This document shows positions 31,845 through 39,028 of a stretch of 64,000 nucleotides of DNA, piece by piece (the stretch's first letter is position 1; each line of letters starts with the position of its first letter). Under the pieces are notes generated by a model. It did no database searches. It saw only the letters and a program-made list of their open reading frames with translations, and was not told the DNA's origin. The DNA lies in the NCBI RefSeq assembly GCF_014654205.1, contig NZ_BNAW01000006.1:1-64000 (forward strand), read 5' to 3'. The position numbers were made by a program, and so were the translations under genes. This DNA comes from Amycolatopsis bullii (GTDB lineage Bacteria > Actinomycetota > Actinomycetes > Mycobacteriales > Pseudonocardiaceae).

Positions 31845-32173
31845 CGGGCGATCTCGCAGGTGACGGCGGCGAACGGCAGCACTCCGCGGCCCATGACGAC
31901 GTCGGCGGCGGTCGGGAAGCAGGACACGCAGCGCTGGTTGACCTGGTAGAGCCGTGAGGTGCCGCGTGGTTCGGCGAGCACGAACCGGGCTTCCGTGAGG
32001 ATCTTGAGATGGGCGGATACGGTGGACTGGCCGACCTCGACCCGTTCGACGATCTGCCCGACCGTCATCGGGGCGCCGGTGGAAGCCAGCAGGTTGAGGA
32101 TCTGGACCCGCGTCGGGTCGGCCAGCGCGCGGAACCAGCCCGCGTAGGTCTCGGCAGTGTGGCGATCGAGCAC
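31841..32173 (-). CDS. ArsR-family metalloregulator with C-terminal CxxC
   Basis: A winged-helix ArsR/SmtB repressor of about 110 residues: FRALADPTRVQILNLLAS, recognition helix VGQSTVSAHLKIL, and C-terminal RCVSCFP plus a late Cys that may bind As(III) or Sb(III). GTG 32173 is chosen because AAGGGG lies 5 bases upstream; ATG 32194 would place the start inside the operator palindrome. It is coupled to arsM by ATGA and predicted to repress its own operon. Confidence 0.82.
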   Translation of the reverse strand: MLDRHTAETYAGWFRALADPTRVQILNLLASTGAPMTVGQIVERVEVGQSTVSAHLKILTEARFVLAEPRGTSRLYQVNQRCVSCFPTAADVVMGRGVLPFAAVTCEIAR

Positions 32174-32182
32174 GACAACCCC

Positions 32183-32211
32183 TTCATCGTCCATCGACGA
32201 TAGACGATGAA
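32183..32211. promoter_or_regulatory. Operator of the arsR-arsM operon
   Basis: Inverted repeat TTCATCGTC / GACGATGAA (9-bp perfect arms, 11-base spacer) directly upstream of the arsR ribosome site, between the two arsR genes. Confidence 0.65.
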
Positions 32212-32228
32212 TGACCGGGGTGGAAGGT

Positions 32229-32579
32229 TCAGGACATCGCGGGGACCAGCACTGCCGACAGGCGGGCCAGCACCTCGGGACGAACGCGGTAGTAAACCCA
32301 CGTCCCGCGCCGCTCGCCGGTGATCAATCCGGACTCGCGCAGCACCTTGAGGTGGTGGGAGATGGTCGGGCCGGTCAGGTCGAAGGCGTCGGTCAGGTCG
32401 CAGACGCACGCCTCGCCGCCGGAGTGGGAGGCGATCAGCGAAAGCAGCCGCAGGCGGACCGGGTCGGCCATCGCCTTGAACAGCTTGGACAGCTCGGCGG
32501 CCTGCTCCTGGTTCAGCGGTTCGCGGGCGAGCGGGGAGCAGCAGGCGTCCACCACGGCGAGCGGCAGCTGTTTCGGCAT
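32229..32579 (-). CDS. arsR: Arsenic-responsive repressor ArsR
   Basis: 116 residues. N-terminal C13-C14 in DACCSPL and the CVCDL motif (C58, C60) in the third helix match the three-cysteine As(III) site of Corynebacterium glutamicum ArsR (C15/C16/C55). The recognition helix is GPTISHHLKVLRE. It is divergent from arsI across two palindromes, so it probably controls arsI and itself. This is a different subtype from the neighbouring ArsR at 31841. Confidence 0.88.
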   Translation of the reverse strand: MPKQLPLAVVDACCSPLAREPLNQEQAAELSKLFKAMADPVRLRLLSLIASHSGGEACVCDLTDAFDLTGPTISHHLKVLRESGLITGERRGTWVYYRVRPEVLARLSAVLVPAMS

Positions 32580-32588
32580 GCGTCTATC

Positions 32589-32638
32589 TTGACAGGCTTC
32601 TAAGTAGAAGCCAATCTAAGCCCAGGCATTGCTTAGAT
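32589..32638 (+). promoter_or_regulatory. arsI/arsR divergent promoter with two operators
   Basis: -35 TTGACA 32589-32594 and an AATCTA-like -10 at 32613-32618 face arsI. A perfect palindrome GGCTTCTA-AG-TAGAAGCC (32595-32612) fills the spacer and a second inverted repeat ATCTAAGC / GCTTAGAT (32614-32638) covers the -10. ArsR binding here would block polymerase. Confidence 0.75.
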
Positions 32639-32662
32639 GAACGTCTATCCAAGGAGGACGGG

Positions 32663-33070
32663 ATGTCACGGGTACAGCTCGCGCTGCGGGTCGGGGACCT
32701 CGAAGGCTCGATCGACTTCTACTCGAAGCTGTTCGGCACGGAGCCGGCCAAGCGCCGCCCCGGGTACGCGAACTTCGCCATCGCCGAACCGGCGCTCAAG
32801 CTCGTGCTCCTGGAGGGCGAGCCGGGGCAGGCGACGGTCATGGACCACCTCGGCGTCGAGGTCGAGTCGACCGACCAGGTCAGCGAGGCCGGCAAGCGCC
32901 TGACCGGCGAGGGGCTGGAGACGCTGACCGAGGACAACACCACCTGCTGCTACGCCGTCCAGGACAAGGTGTGGGTGCACGGCCCCGGCCAGGAGCCGTG
33001 GGAGGTGTACACCGTCAAGGCGGACTCGCAGATCGACAAAGCCACTCAGCCTGACGGCTGCTGCTCCTGA
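32663..33070 (+). CDS. arsI: ArsI-like C-As lyase (VOC dioxygenase)
   Basis: 135 residues of the vicinal-oxygen-chelate fold. Predicted Fe(II) ligands are Q5, H62 and E114. The vicinal pair C95-C96 (TTCCYAVQDKVWVHGPG) is the organoarsenical site of ArsI. The enzyme splits methyl from MAs(III), returning As(III); annotation as a cadmium-induced CadI protein is the related alternative. A C-terminal CC pair is also present. ATG 32663 follows AAGGAGG. Confidence 0.85.
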   Translation: MSRVQLALRVGDLEGSIDFYSKLFGTEPAKRRPGYANFAIAEPALKLVLLEGEPGQATVMDHLGVEVESTDQVSEAGKRLTGEGLETLTEDNTTCCYAVQDKVWVHGPGQEPWEVYTVKADSQIDKATQPDGCCS

Positions 33071-33080
33071 GAACCAGACG

Positions 33081-33956
33081 TCACCGCACCACCTTCTCCT
33101 GGCTGGCCGCCCACGACGCCAACAGCGCCAGGCCGTCCGCGGTCGCCGTGCCGGTGGGTGCCGTGTAGATGGTCAAGTGCATGCCCGGTTCGGACGGCAG
33201 CTCCAGTGACTCGACGTCCAGGTCAAGCCGGCCCACTGCCGGGTGGTGCATGCGCTTGCGGCCGGAGCGGTGGAGCCGGACGTCCCGGGATGCCCACCGC
33301 TGCCGGAACAGTTCGCTGCGGGTCGACAGCTCGCCGACCAAGGCGATCAGGTCCTCGTCGTGGGGATTGCGGCCGGCTTCCATGCGGAGCTTCGCGGCCA
33401 CATCGACGGCGATTCGGTCGTAGTCGACGAAGAACGCTTCTGCCGCTTCGGAATCCAGGTACACGAACCGGGCGATGTTCGCCGGTCGGCGGGGGTCGGC
33501 CAGTACCGGGGAATACAGTGCTCGAGCCAAATTATTTGTGGCCAGGACGTCGTAACGACTGCTGCAAATCCACGCCGGCGCCTCGGTGATGGCGTCGAGC
33601 ACCTGCTGGAGCGCCGGACGCACCGTCGCGGCGGGGCGCCGGCGGCGTGGACCGCCGCCGGGCGCCCTGGACTGCCGGGCCAGGTGAAAAAGGTGGTCGC
33701 GCTCGGCCTCGTCGAGTTGCAACGCCTTGGCCAATGCGTCGAGCACTCCGTCGGACGTGCCGGCGAGGCTGCCGCGCTCCATGCGCACGTAGTAGTCGAC
33801 GGAAACCCCTGCCAGCAGTGCTACTTCTTCGCGACGCAACCCTTTGACCCGGCGGTTGCCGCCGTAGGCGGGGAGTCCGGCTCGCTCAGGGGTGATCCGC
33901 GCGCGGCGGGAGCTCAGGAATTCCTTGATCTCGGTGCGCAGATCCATCGTGGCCAC
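33081..33956 (-). CDS. XRE-type HTH regulator with MmyB-like ligand domain
   Basis: 291 residues. The N-terminal HTH (about residues 12-85) contains RREEVALLAGVSVDYYVRMERG, followed by the MmyB-like PAS-related ligand domain with WICSSRYDVLATNNLARALY and YDRIAVDVAAKLRMEAGRNPHD. This large actinobacterial family often controls an adjacent oxidoreductase; the next gene here is an SDR in the same direction, 41 bp upstream of this start. The ligand is unknown, possibly a fatty acid. Confidence 0.85.
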   Translation of the reverse strand: MATMDLRTEIKEFLSSRRARITPERAGLPAYGGNRRVKGLRREEVALLAGVSVDYYVRMERGSLAGTSDGVLDALAKALQLDEAERDHLFHLARQSRAPGGGPRRRRPAATVRPALQQVLDAITEAPAWICSSRYDVLATNNLARALYSPVLADPRRPANIARFVYLDSEAAEAFFVDYDRIAVDVAAKLRMEAGRNPHDEDLIALVGELSTRSELFRQRWASRDVRLHRSGRKRMHHPAVGRLDLDVESLELPSEPGMHLTIYTAPTGTATADGLALLASWAASQEKVVR

Positions 33957-33996
33957 CTCGTCACCGTAGTTCCCGTCCGACGGCGAAGCGTCGCGC

Positions 33997-34794
33997 CTAC
34001 GTCCCTGACGCGGTCGTGGCGATGCCGCCGTCGACCGGGATGATCGTGCCCGTCACGTAGGCCGCGGCCCGGCTGGCGAGGAACACGGCGACACCGGCCA
34101 TGTCGTCGTCGCGGCCGAGGCGGCGCAGCGGTGCCTTCGCCGCGATCTGGTCACCGACGGCGTCGAGCGTGGCCGCCATCATGTGCGACGGGAACGGTCC
34201 GGGCGCCACCGCGTTCACCGTCACGTGCTGCGGGCCCAGTTCCCTGGCCAGCACCCTGGTGAGCTGGTGGAGCGCGGCTTTGCTGCTGGCGTACGAATAG
34301 TTGGGCGACTCGGCGACGTGGATGGCGGCGATGCTGCCGATGTTGATGACCCGGGCGGGATCATCGGCGGTGCCGGATCGGCGAAGGGCCGGGAGCAGCG
34401 CCTGCACCAGCCAGAACGGCGACTTGAGGTTGACGTCGAGCACGGTGTCCCAGGCCTCGTCCGGGAACGTCTCCAGCGGCTCGCGCCACATCGCTCCCGC
34501 GTTGTTGACGAGGATGTCCAGGCCTTCGCCCTCGACGAGATCGGCGAGGCGCCGGCACTCGTCGTGCCGGGACAGGTCGGCGGGAATTGCTTGCACGTCA
34601 CCGAATTCGGCCAGCAGCCGCTGCGCCTCCGCACACACGTCCGCCTGGCGGGAGCTGATGACGACGCGGGCGCCCGCCTGCAGCAGGCCGCGCGCGATCA
34701 TCATCCCGATGCCCCTGGTGCCGCCGGTGACAAGTGCGGACTTCCCGCTCAAATCGAACAGGTCCGCGTGCGTGGTGAACTCGTTTTCCGACAT
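33997..34794 (-). CDS. Short-chain dehydrogenase/reductase
   Basis: Classical SDR of 265 residues: NAD(P) motif TGGTRGIG, NNAG, catalytic Ser in NIGSIAAIH, YSYASSK catalytic Tyr-Lys, and C-terminal VTGTIIPVDGG. The substrate is unknown. ATG 34794 (SENEFTTHADL) is chosen over an upstream frame to 34926 that lacks family similarity. It is upstream of the XRE regulator on the same strand and divergent from a VOC gene. Confidence 0.88.
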   Translation of the reverse strand: MSENEFTTHADLFDLSGKSALVTGGTRGIGMMIARGLLQAGARVVISSRQADVCAEAQRLLAEFGDVQAIPADLSRHDECRRLADLVEGEGLDILVNNAGAMWREPLETFPDEAWDTVLDVNLKSPFWLVQALLPALRRSGTADDPARVINIGSIAAIHVAESPNYSYASSKAALHQLTRVLARELGPQHVTVNAVAPGPFPSHMMAATLDAVGDQIAAKAPLRRLGRDDDMAGVAVFLASRAAAYVTGTIIPVDGGIATTASGT

Positions 34795-34925
34795 GCGAAG
34801 ACCGTGACAGGGATCCTGTACGTCGGGGAGATCCTGGTGGTCCAGGTACTGGGAGACCCCCCACGACGTTCGCACCAGCAAATAGCTCGGTGTCGTTTCG
34901 GCGGGTCCGGGCTTAGCTTCGAGCA

Positions 34926-35510
34926 ATGGCGAACGAACTGACCATTCCGCTCCTGCCTTGTCCTTCCATCGACGAGATCGCGTCGTTCTACGAGATGCTC
35001 GGCTTCGAGATCACCTACCGGCAGACGCGGCCGAACCCGCACGTCGCCCTGCGGCGGGAAGACATCAACCTGCACTTCTTCGGGATGGACGGCTACGACC
35101 CGGCGCAGTCGTACAGCACGTGCCTGGTCATCGTGGCGGACACCGGCGAGCTGTTCGAGGCCTTCGCGGCGGGAATGCGGTCCGTGCACGGAAAACTGCT
35201 CGTCTCCGGCATCCCGCGGATGACCCGGCCGCGGCTGCGCAACGACCGGTACACCGGGTTCACCGTCGTCGATCCGGGCGGCAACTGGATCCGGATCCAC
35301 CAGGCCACCACGGCACCCGAGGCGCAGACCAAGCTCGCCAAAGCCATGGAGAACGCCGCGAGGCAGGCGGACGCGCGCGGTGACGAACGCCAGGGGCTGA
35401 AGATCCTCGAAGGTGCGCTGAAGCGGGCGACCGGCGACGAACCGGAGTTCCAGGCGGTGCGGGAGTACCGCGACGAGCTCATCGAACGGATCAATGGAGC
35501 TGAGCAGTGA
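34926..35510 (+). CDS. VOC-family (glyoxalase/bleomycin-resistance-like) protein
   Basis: 194 residues. The VOC fold (about 5-125) shows SIDEIASFYEMLGFEITYRQ and FTVVDPGGNWIRIHQ. The C-terminal ~65 residues are a charged helical extension with a tetratrico-like RQGLKILEGALKRATG. It may bind or modify a small molecule, for example as a resistance protein. It is divergent from the SDR with 131 bp between starts. Confidence 0.8.
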   Translation: MANELTIPLLPCPSIDEIASFYEMLGFEITYRQTRPNPHVALRREDINLHFFGMDGYDPAQSYSTCLVIVADTGELFEAFAAGMRSVHGKLLVSGIPRMTRPRLRNDRYTGFTVVDPGGNWIRIHQATTAPEAQTKLAKAMENAARQADARGDERQGLKILEGALKRATGDEPEFQAVREYRDELIERINGAEQ

Positions 35511-35522
35511 GCGGTCCCGGGG

Positions 35523-36677
35523 TCAACCGTCTTTTCCTCGGGCGGCTACCGGGCACACTCCGGCAGCGAGCCACTTTTCCCGCAGGTCCGAGGGGATGGT
35601 CAGCGTCGTCGGCTGTCCGTTGGTCAGCGTTCGGACGCTTCCGCCCAGCAGGAGACTGCCTGCCTTGTCGAGCACGGCCGTCGCCACTCGGCTGCGGTCT
35701 TCCGAACGCTCGAGCAGGCGCATCACCCGCACGCCCGTGCCCACCGTGCGGGCCCAGGCGCGTGAGTGCGGTACCTCGAGCCAGTCCGCGACCTCCGGGG
35801 TGACCACCTGGCGGACCATCGCGGCGACCACGCCGTCGAACGCCTTGCCCGGCACCAGGTCCTCGTACAAGCTCAGCAGGTTGCGGGTGAGCTCGACCCC
35901 CTCGGCGGACGGGCCGTAACTCGCCTCGACGAGCCGGGCGTTGAGCGCCTGGGCCTCGGCGAGGGTCTCGGGCATGGCGTCGGCCGGGATGCCCAGCAGG
36001 GCGCCGGTCACCCGCCACACGTAGTAGTAATCCTCGGCTTCGCGGTCGGTGACGGCGATGCCGATGCGGCGCATTCCGTCGATGACCTGGACCGAGAAGA
36101 TGAGCAACGCACCGAGCATGTCCTGCTGGCACAACGGCACGCCGTCCGCCTCGATGTCCCACTCGCCGGATCGGGTGATGAAGTACCGCACCGCGGCGTG
36201 GATCAGCCGCGTTTTCTGGATCGTCGGGACGAAACTGCCGCCGGAGCCGAACGGGTTGCGGCCCATCAGGTGCAGCACGAACTGCGCCGTTTCCGACAGC
36301 CGGCGGTGGGGCTGGTTGAGCCGGTGCGTCAGCGACAGCACGCGCGACGGCCTCGGCTGGGCGTAGCAGTTGACCATCGCGCCGAACGACAGCACCGAGG
36401 CGACGTGGACCCCGTCGTCGACGAAGAACTCGTACGCGCTCGCGACACGGTCGAGGTCGGCCCAGTCCGGTGGGGCGTCCGTCGCCACGAGGTAACGGCG
36501 CACCGTTTCGGGCAGGTCCTCGGGAATCGGCTGGTCGTTGTCGCGGAAGTGGGCCAGCACCTCGTTAACCACCTGGGTCGTCCCGCCGGACACCAGATCG
36601 GCGATCACCGCGTCGGCGAGCGGATCACCTTGGTACTTCAGCGCTTCGACGGCGGACTGCATCTGCTCCTGTGCCAC
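35523..36677 (-). CDS. Oxygenase MpaB-family (DUF2236) protein
   Basis: 384 residues, helical and soluble, matching the DUF2236/latex-clearing-protein-like family. Conserved pieces are FVDDGVHVASVLSFGAMVNCYAQP, the histidine in KTRLIHAAVRYFI, and PLCQQDMLGALLIFS. Members are putative heme b oxygenases; the substrate here is unknown. It stands between the VOC gene (convergent) and a 409-bp gap. Confidence 0.8.
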   Translation of the reverse strand: MAQEQMQSAVEALKYQGDPLADAVIADLVSGGTTQVVNEVLAHFRDNDQPIPEDLPETVRRYLVATDAPPDWADLDRVASAYEFFVDDGVHVASVLSFGAMVNCYAQPRPSRVLSLTHRLNQPHRRLSETAQFVLHLMGRNPFGSGGSFVPTIQKTRLIHAAVRYFITRSGEWDIEADGVPLCQQDMLGALLIFSVQVIDGMRRIGIAVTDREAEDYYYVWRVTGALLGIPADAMPETLAEAQALNARLVEASYGPSAEGVELTRNLLSLYEDLVPGKAFDGVVAAMVRQVVTPEVADWLEVPHSRAWARTVGTGVRVMRLLERSEDRSRVATAVLDKAGSLLLGGSVRTLTNGQPTTLTIPSDLREKWLAAGVCPVAARGKDG

Positions 36678-36777
36678 GCGTTCAGCCTCGGCCGGATCGC
36701 CGACCCGGCGCTAGCGCTGTTCGGGCAGGCCGGCTTCACGACGGACTGAAGTCCTGGTCACGCAGCGTGATACAGGT

Positions 36778-36813
36778 CAGCCCTGCCGGGAAGAGAAGTC
36801 CGGCAGGGCTGAG
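36778..36813. terminator. Orphan hairpin, 13-bp perfect stem
   Basis: TCAGCCCTGCCGG / CCGGCAGGGCTGA around a 10-base GAAGAGAAGT loop. There is no T tract on either strand and no gene end nearby, so it may be a degraded terminator, a regulatory RNA element or an inserted repeat. Confidence 0.45.
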
Positions 36814-36996
36814 CGATCACGGTCGGCGCGCCGCACGGTCGCCTCTCGGCGAGTGGCGCAACGCGGCTCCAGCCGGACGGAACTCCGCGAAGGCGATGGG
36901 TGCGGCCCGGGGGACACGGTGGGCACACCGACCACTCAGTACAACAGGACGGCCTGGTTCGGTATTTCCCCGTGGGTGTGACGTGCGTTACCAGTG

Positions 36997-37010
36997 GTTC
37001 CACGTGGAAC
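36997..37010. promoter_or_regulatory. parS: parS-like site 4 (symmetric variant)
   Basis: GTTCCACGTGGAAC, a perfect palindrome with two symmetric changes from GTTTCACGTGAAAC. It lies on the other side of oriC from the three other sites, 77 bp upstream of the DLW-39-type gene. Confidence 0.65.
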
Positions 37011-37086
37011 CACGAGTGCCCGACACCGCCCCGATCCCGTGCAGTAACATCGCCGATAAGGGAAGCAAGCTGAGAAGGGGGCTTCG

Positions 37087-37254
37087 GTGAAGAAGCTGCT
37101 GGCACTCGCCGTCATCGCGGGCGGCGTCCTGTTCGTCGTCAAGCGCAACAAGGCAGCCAAGGCCGAAGCCGACCTCTGGCGCGAGGCGACCGCGCCGGTG
37201 CCCTCCACCAACGGCACCACCCCGGCCAAGCCGGCCGGCGCTTCCCACAACTGA
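37087..37254 (+). CDS. DLW-39-type small membrane protein
   Basis: A 55-codon gene. A hydrophobic N-terminal helix (KKLLALAVIAGGVLFVV) is followed by a basic linker, the KAEADLWREATAP motif that names this actinobacterial family, and a Pro/Thr-rich tail. GTG 37087 is preceded by GAAGGGGG. It lies 28 bp before tRNA-Ala, its usual place. Function unknown. Confidence 0.82.
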   Translation: MKKLLALAVIAGGVLFVVKRNKAAKAEADLWREATAPVPSTNGTTPAKPAGASHN

Positions 37255-37261
37255 TCTTCAC

Positions 37262-37278
37262 CGCGGGCCACGCCCGCG
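37262..37278 (+). terminator. Short hairpin between the small gene and tRNA-Ala
   Basis: CGCGGGC / GCCCGCG with a 3-base loop, 7 bp after the stop codon. It lacks a T tract and is a possible weak terminator or processing site. Confidence 0.4.
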
Positions 37279-37282
37279 TCCC

Positions 37283-37355
37283 GGGGCTGTAGCTCAATTG
37301 GTAGAGCACCGCCTTTGCAAGGCGGGGGTCAGGGGTTCGATTCCCCTCAGCTCCA
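37283..37355 (+). tRNA. alaT: tRNA-Ala (TGC anticodon)
   Basis: A 73-base cloverleaf: acceptor GGGGCTG/CAGCTCC (one G-U pair), D-arm, anticodon stem CCGCC/GGCGG with loop TTTGCAA (TGC), T-arm AGGGG/CCCCT with TTCGATT, discriminator A. Confidence 0.97.
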
Positions 37356-37370
37356 CAACCCGAGGAACGT

Positions 37371-37415
37371 GACCAAGGCCAGGTCGGCGGAAACACCGCT
37401 GACCTGGCCTTGGTC
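37371..37415 (+). terminator. Terminator after tRNA-Ala
   Basis: GACCAAGGCCAGGTC pairs perfectly with GACCTGGCCTTGGTC, with an inner GCGG/CCGC extension and an AAACA loop. It is a 20-bp stem with one mismatch. Confidence 0.85.
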
Positions 37416-37511
37416 GTATTCGGCGAACGTCCCTGCCGCTCCCTCTCCGGAGTGAGCCGGTTGGTACCTCGGCGGGACGTCCGGCCGGGCCCGCCAGAGC
37501 AGGCTCGGGTC

Positions 37512-38024
37512 ATGACGTCCTCCCTCTCCACCGTCCGGGACGGACGGCGGCCGCCGCGGTGGGCGGTGCTCGCCGCCCACGCCGTTCCGCTGGTCACGCT
37601 GCCGTCCGGGGTCTGGCGGTTGTTCCTCGCCGCCGGGGCCGACCTCGGGCTCCGACCACGGGACCCCTTCGGGCCCGGCGAAATCGTCTACATCGTCAGC
37701 CTGAGCCTGGTCTCCGAAGGCCTCGCCCTGCTCACCCTGGGGCTGGTCCGGCCGTGGGGTGAGCGGGTCTCCCGATGGGTGCCCGTGCTCGGTGGCCGTC
37801 GGGTCGCGCCGTACGCCGCGATAAAGCCCGCCGCGGCCGGGGCCCTCGCCTTGGCCGCGATCTGGGCCTACACCTTCCCCACCTTCCTCCGCTCCACCGG
37901 CGTCACCTTCACCGCGCCGGGGTGGCACGCCCTGCTCGTCGCCTGCTACGTGCCGGTGCTGCTGTGGGCTCCGCTGCTGGGCGCCGTCACGTGGGCGTAC
38001 TGGCGGCGGCGCTGTCGCGATTGA
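37512..38024 (+). CDS. Small polytopic membrane protein of unknown function
   Basis: 170 residues with about four hydrophobic segments (for example WAVLAAHAVPLVTLPSGVWRLFLAAG, VYIVSLSLVSEGLALLTLGL, and two in the C-terminal half). No catalytic motif is visible. It precedes the ABC exporter by 71 bp, but SARP-like repeats lie between them, so it probably has its own transcript. ATG 37512 is chosen because upstream sequence is low-complexity. Confidence 0.65.
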   Translation: MTSSLSTVRDGRRPPRWAVLAAHAVPLVTLPSGVWRLFLAAGADLGLRPRDPFGPGEIVYIVSLSLVSEGLALLTLGLVRPWGERVSRWVPVLGGRRVAPYAAIKPAAAGALALAAIWAYTFPTFLRSTGVTFTAPGWHALLVACYVPVLLWAPLLGAVTWAYWRRRCRD

Positions 38025-38043
38025 GGCGGACAACGGCCGGTCC

Positions 38044-38074
38044 GGGTCAGGTTCGTGTCAGGTCGGTGTCAGGC
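38044..38074 (+). promoter_or_regulatory. SARP-type direct repeats at ABC exporter promoter
   Basis: Three heptamers GGGTCAG (38044), GTGTCAG (38055) and GTGTCAG (38066) recur with an exact 11-bp period, the spacing of SARP operators. The same heptamer with the same period occurs at 42876-42905 next to the SARP gene. They lie 23-52 bp upstream of the ATPase start. Confidence 0.7.
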
Positions 38075-38095
38075 CGCTCTCCGACAGTGGTTCCC

Positions 38096-39028
38096 ATGAC
38101 CGACCTGGCGATCACGGCCTCCGGACTGCGGAAGGCCTACCAAGACAAAACCGTCCTCGACGGCGTCGACCTCGAAGTCGAAGCCGGCACCATCTTCTCC
38201 CTGCTCGGCCCGAACGGCGCCGGCAAGACCACCACCGTCAACGTCCTCACGACGCTCGTCAAGGCGGACGCCGGCGCGATCCGCGTCGCCGGGCACGACC
38301 TGGTCACCCAGCCCAAGGCCGTGCGGGCCGCCATCGGCGTCACCGGACAGTTCGCCGCCGTCGACGAGCTGCTCACCGGGCAGGAAAACCTGCAGCTGAT
38401 GGTCGACCTCACGCGGGGCGCCACGAAACAGGCCGTTGCCGAACTCCTCGAGCGCTTCGACCTCACCGAGGCGGCGCACAAACCGGCGTCGACCTACTCC
38501 GGGGGGATGCGCCGGAAGCTCGACCTCGCCATGACGCTCGTCGGCCGCCCGCGGATCATCTTCCTCGACGAGCCGACGACCGGGCTCGACCCGCGCAGCC
38601 GGCGCACCATGTGGGCGATCATCCGCGATCTCGTCGCCGACGGCGTCACCATCTTCCTCACCACCCAGTACCTCGAAGAGGCCGATCAGCTCGCCGACCG
38701 GATCGCCGTGCTCGACCAGGGCCGGCTCGTCGCCCAGGGCACCGCCGACGAACTGAAGCGCCGGATCCCCGGCACCCACGTCCGGCTCCGGTTCACCACC
38801 GCGGCCGAGCTCGACGCGGCCGCGCGGGTCCTCACCGACGCCGCACGGGACGACGAGGCCCTGGCCCTGCGCGTGCCCAGCGACGGCGGCACGAAGTCGC
38901 TTCGCTCCCTTTTGGACAGACTCGACGAATACGCGCTCAGCGCCGAAGAGCTCTCCGTCCACACCCCCGATCTCGACGACGTCTTCCTCGCCCTGACGGG
39001 CCACGCCACGGAGGTTCCCGCGAAATGA
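38096..39028 (+). CDS. DrrA-like ABC transporter ATP-binding protein
   Basis: 310 residues. Walker A LLGPNGAGKTTTVN, Q-loop GVTGQFAAVDELL, signature YSGGMRRKLDLAM, Walker B RIIFLDEPTTGLDPRS and the switch H replaced by Q in FLTTQYLEEADQLADR, as is common in DrrA. A ~80-residue C-terminal domain (DUF4162-like) follows. It powers export of a hydrophobic compound with the permease encoded in the 4-bp overlapping next gene. Confidence 0.9.
   Translation: MTDLAITASGLRKAYQDKTVLDGVDLEVEAGTIFSLLGPNGAGKTTTVNVLTTLVKADAGAIRVAGHDLVTQPKAVRAAIGVTGQFAAVDELLTGQENLQLMVDLTRGATKQAVAELLERFDLTEAAHKPASTYSGGMRRKLDLAMTLVGRPRIIFLDEPTTGLDPRSRRTMWAIIRDLVADGVTIFLTTQYLEEADQLADRIAVLDQGRLVAQGTADELKRRIPGTHVRLRFTTAAELDAAARVLTDAARDDEALALRVPSDGGTKSLRSLLDRLDEYALSAEELSVHTPDLDDVFLALTGHATEVPAK

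Larger units (their letters stand above)
36678..37086. other. Gene-free stretch with hairpin, small palindrome and parS-like site
   Basis: A 409-bp gap without a believable gene; open frames across it lack ribosome sites. It contains TCACGC-A-GCGTGA (36759-36771), a strong hairpin (36778-36813) and a parS variant (36997-37010). The right end carries the upstream region of the DLW-39-type gene. Confidence 0.6.

Noticed and set aside
30544..37282. Integrative element in tRNA-Ile
   Set aside because: No integrase, excisionase, transposase or repeat of the tRNA 3' end was seen.
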